Positions 29,879-32,319 of a stretch of 32,319 nucleotides of DNA are shown here, piece by piece. The translations under genes and the position numbers were made by a program. The notes under the pieces are model-generated. The model saw only the letters and a list, made by a program, of their open reading frames with translations, searched no databases and was not told where the DNA came from. The DNA lies in contig MGWP01000035.1 of assembly GCA_001801055.1 (NCBI GenBank), positions 27,918-60,236 on the forward strand. Reading direction: 5' to 3'. The number at the start of each line of letters is the position of its first letter. The first letter of the stretch is position 1. This stretch comes from Gallionellales bacterium GWA2_55_18. GTDB lineage: Bacteria; Pseudomonadota; Gammaproteobacteria; Burkholderiales; Gallionellaceae.

Positions 29879-32319
29879 ATGCTTCATCAAGTTCCGCGAA
29901 CCTGCACTTTTATACCGGATGGCGCCAGCCCGGAAAGCCATGAGATTACATCTTTTCGTGAGTACAATGCCTATGTGTTGCTCGGCGATCCTGGTGCAGG
30001 AAAAACGACGCTGTTCAAGCAAGAGGTCACGGATAGCGGCGGGCTTTATCTCAGCGCCCGAGACTTTTTGACCTTTAATAGAGTTGATGCATGGCAGGGA
30101 AAAACACTGTTCATTGATGGCCTGGATGAAACACGGGTGGTAGTAGAAGATGCGCGCACGCCGCTCGATGCGATACGCGGCAAACTCGATCAACTTGGCT
30201 GCCCCCGCTTCCGTCTTTCTTGCCGCGAGGCCGACTGGCTGGGGGGCAACGATCAAACCGCGCTCAATGCCTGCGCCCCAGGCGGCAAGGTTATGGTACT
30301 GCACCTGAATGCGTTGACCGACGATGACATCAAGGTAATCCTCGCAAAAGATGAGCGTGTCCCTGACGCCGATAGTTTTAAGCAGAAAGCCGAGCAGTTC
30401 AGCCTGGAGGGCTTGCTGCACAACCCGCAAACGCTGGATATGCTGATTGCCGCAGTGCAAGGCAATAACTGGCCGAAAACCAAGCTTGAAACTTATCAGC
30501 TCGCCTGCCAGAAAATGGCGGTAGAGCATAGCGACGAACACAAGGCGAGCCGCAAGAAACCATCAATCCCAATCGAGCAATTACTCGATGCTGCCGGTTT
30601 CTTGTATGCCACCCAGTTGTTAGCCAATGCGGTCTGGTTTAATGAAGCTGATGATGCGAGTGAGGGGCAGGTTTGCCTAAACGCGATCAAAATTCCTGAC
30701 GATTTACCCTGTACACAAGCGCTCAAATCCCGGCTGTTTAAATGGGTGCAAGAAAATCAGTACGCACCTGTACACCGCAGTGTCGCCGAATTTCTGGGCG
30801 CGCGATTTCTCGCCAAGAAGATTAACAAAGGCTTGCCGCTCAGCCGCGTTTTGGCGCTGATGACCGGTTTCGATGGCGGCGTGGTGGCCGCGTTGCGCGG
30901 CCTGATGAGCTGGCTGGGCGCTCATTCTTCCGAGGCGCGAAACCATTTAATTGGGATAGATCCTTTAGGTATGGTGCTCTACGGCGACGTACAGCTATTC
31001 TCGACGCAAACCAAGCAACAGCTCTTATCCGCGTTGCGGCATGAAGCCGAGAGAAATGGTTATCTGCACTACGATTACTGGGCAAGCTACCCATTTGCGG
31101 CGCTCACCACCAAAGACATGGCAAGCCAATTATTGGATTTGCTAAATAGCCCTTCCCGCGAAAAGCACGATCAGCAGATATTGAATTGCATACTAGACGG
31201 CTTGAATTATTCAGAGTGCATTCCAGAGTTAAAATATGCGTTGACCTCCATTGTTCGCGACCAGACTTATTGGGAAAGCGTTCGGGTTGGTGCGTTAGAA
31301 GCGTTTATGCATCAACACCCAGAAGATGTCGATAGCTTATTTGCACTTGCTGAGGACATTCGATTAAACAAGGTTGAGGACGATAAAAATCGCCTGCTGG
31401 ATTTGCTGCTGCCTAAACTATCCCCGAAAATAATCCGTGCCAGCAATGTGTTTGACTATCTAAGGCCTGCCAAGGCTGCTCGTGACAATTACATTGTTGC
31501 CAACTTTTTCTGGGATGGTGAATTCCTTCAGAACGCTGAGGATCAAGATTTGCCGATTTTGCTGGATGAATTAACCAGGCGTGACGTTAATTTTCTTCGC
31601 CAGTCATCGGGTCAGAATTTATTCGGCATGGTTGGGGCGCTTTTAGTTCGAGGGCTGCAAACTTTCGGCAGCACAATATCCGATGATCGCTTGTACGACT
31701 GGCTCTCGCTAGGCCTTGATGAATATGCAATCAGCAATCTGGAAGAGGAGCATCAGCAACAAATTCGTGTATGGCTGGAAGATCAGCCCGAGCGCTATCT
31801 TGGTTTGCTAAGAGCAGGGTTAAGTCGAATAACCGACCCGGAAAAAATAAACCACGAGTTTCATGGTGCACTCGCGAGACTCTACAACGCCACCGCCCCT
31901 GAAAACCTTGGCTTGTGGTGGTTGGATCAGGCGCTGGACGCCACGTATTCCAAGCTAAGAGATTATTATTTCCGGGAAGCATTCTGGACATTAAAAAATG
32001 GCAAAAGCCAGCAAGGCTTGCCGTTAAAATCCCTGGAAGATTGGGTTCGTCAACACCCGGAATTTCAAAATACCTATCAGGAACTAACCAGTGGTGAAAT
32101 TCCTGAATGGCAGATCAGGCACGAGCAATCCAAAAAAGAGCGTGGGATTAAGCGCGAAGAGGAGAAAGCAGTGCGCCTTGCCAATTTCCGGGAACATCTG
32201 CCAGCTATTCAGGACGGTAGCGCATATCCACAGGTGTTTCATCATCTGGCCAACGCGTACTTTGAGCACAATGGGCAAGCCAATGCAAAGACCGGCCTCG
32301 AACGCCTGGCGGAGCTTCT
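29879..32319 (+). CDS. NACHT-like STAND NTPase, C-terminally cut by the window edge
   Basis: The frame is open from the ATG at 29879 to the window edge (813 codons seen). Near the N-terminus are NAYVLLGDPGAGKTTLFKQ (Walker A, residues 36-43), TLFIDGLDETRVV (Walker B with the DGLDE of NACHT NTPases, 77-86), FRLSCREADW (sensor-like, 111-120) and LHLNALTDDDIK. HRSVAEFLGARFLAKK matches the helical arm that follows NACHT domains. The rest is alpha-helical and repeat-like, as in sensor regions. No N-terminal effector domain precedes the NTPase. Bacterial NACHT/Avs proteins sense phage proteins and kill infected cells. Here a defence role is an inference from the motifs and the upstream ATPase. Confidence 0.82.
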   Translation, partial: MLHQVPRTCTFIPDGASPESHEITSFREYNAYVLLGDPGAGKTTLFKQEVTDSGGLYLSARDFLTFNRVDAWQGKTLFIDGLDETRVVVEDARTPLDAIRGKLDQLGCPRFRLSCREADWLGGNDQTALNACAPGGKVMVLHLNALTDDDIKVILAKDERVPDADSFKQKAEQFSLEGLLHNPQTLDMLIAAVQGNNWPKTKLETYQLACQKMAVEHSDEHKASRKKPSIPIEQLLDAAGFLYATQLLANAVWFNEADDASEGQVCLNAIKIPDDLPCTQALKSRLFKWVQENQYAPVHRSVAEFLGARFLAKKINKGLPLSRVLALMTGFDGGVVAALRGLMSWLGAHSSEARNHLIGIDPLGMVLYGDVQLFSTQTKQQLLSALRHEAERNGYLHYDYWASYPFAALTTKDMASQLLDLLNSPSREKHDQQILNCILDGLNYSECIPELKYALTSIVRDQTYWESVRVGALEAFMHQHPEDVDSLFALAEDIRLNKVEDDKNRLLDLLLPKLSPKIIRASNVFDYLRPAKAARDNYIVANFFWDGEFLQNAEDQDLPILLDELTRRDVNFLRQSSGQNLFGMVGALLVRGLQTFGSTISDDRLYDWLSLGLDEYAISNLEEEHQQQIRVWLEDQPERYLGLLRAGLSRITDPEKINHEFHGALARLYNATAPENLGLWWLDQALDATYSKLRDYYFREAFWTLKNGKSQQGLPLKSLEDWVRQHPEFQNTYQELTSGEIPEWQIRHEQSKKERGIKREEEKAVRLANFREHLPAIQDGSAYPQVFHHLANAYFEHNGQANAKTGLERLAEL

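Overview
The window looks like the chromosome of a betaproteobacterium, probably Nitrosomonadales and possibly Gallionellaceae. This rests on gene order and protein style (ratA/smpB, zipA-ligA, a DUF3391-type HD-GYP protein, a split arnA), not on any database search. GC-rich core genes alternate with visibly AT-richer accessory segments. No tRNA, rRNA or CRISPR array was seen.

Layout. (1) 1-1171: the start of a PHP-domain gene, a degraded rnfH remnant, ratA, and divergent smpB. (2) 1409-4853: a small run of integron-type gene cassettes (Sel1-repeat protein, secreted protein, HicBA toxin-antitoxin) separated by attC-like sites, interrupted by an IS4-family element with an 11-bp target duplication. 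No integrase is visible. (3) 4876-8375: msrA and a large YdiJ-type FAD/Fe-S dehydrogenase, followed by palindromic intergenic repeats. (4) 8755-14868: an AT-rich island holding a ParE-type toxin-antitoxin pair, a minus-strand operon of small membrane proteins, lipoproteins and a 575-aa coiled-coil membrane protein, and a WYL-domain regulator. Operon and regulator promoters share the same 15-bp palindrome at the same distance from the -10 box. (5) 15079-22804: core minus-strand genes def, a methylthioinosine/methylthioadenosine phosphorylase, hpt, galU, ligA, zipA and an HD-GYP gene. A 241-bp MITE-like element sits exactly at the hpt/phosphorylase stop-start overlap. (6) 23109-27252: lipid A aminoarabinose genes arnC, arnA formyltransferase, arnA dehydrogenase and arnD, with no arnB or arnT here; then a CoA-ester lyase. 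(7) 28513-32319: a 48-bp near-perfect palindrome followed by an AAA_14/DUF4143 ATPase and a NACHT-like STAND NTPase that runs off the right edge, a candidate defence locus.

How the parts relate: the housekeeping blocks look like ordinary operons with overlapping or tightly spaced genes. The accessory blocks (2), (4) and (7) carry the novelty: a cassette cluster, a probably WYL-controlled envelope operon with signs of internal duplication, and a STAND/ATPase pair. All functional statements for these blocks are inferences from motifs and context.
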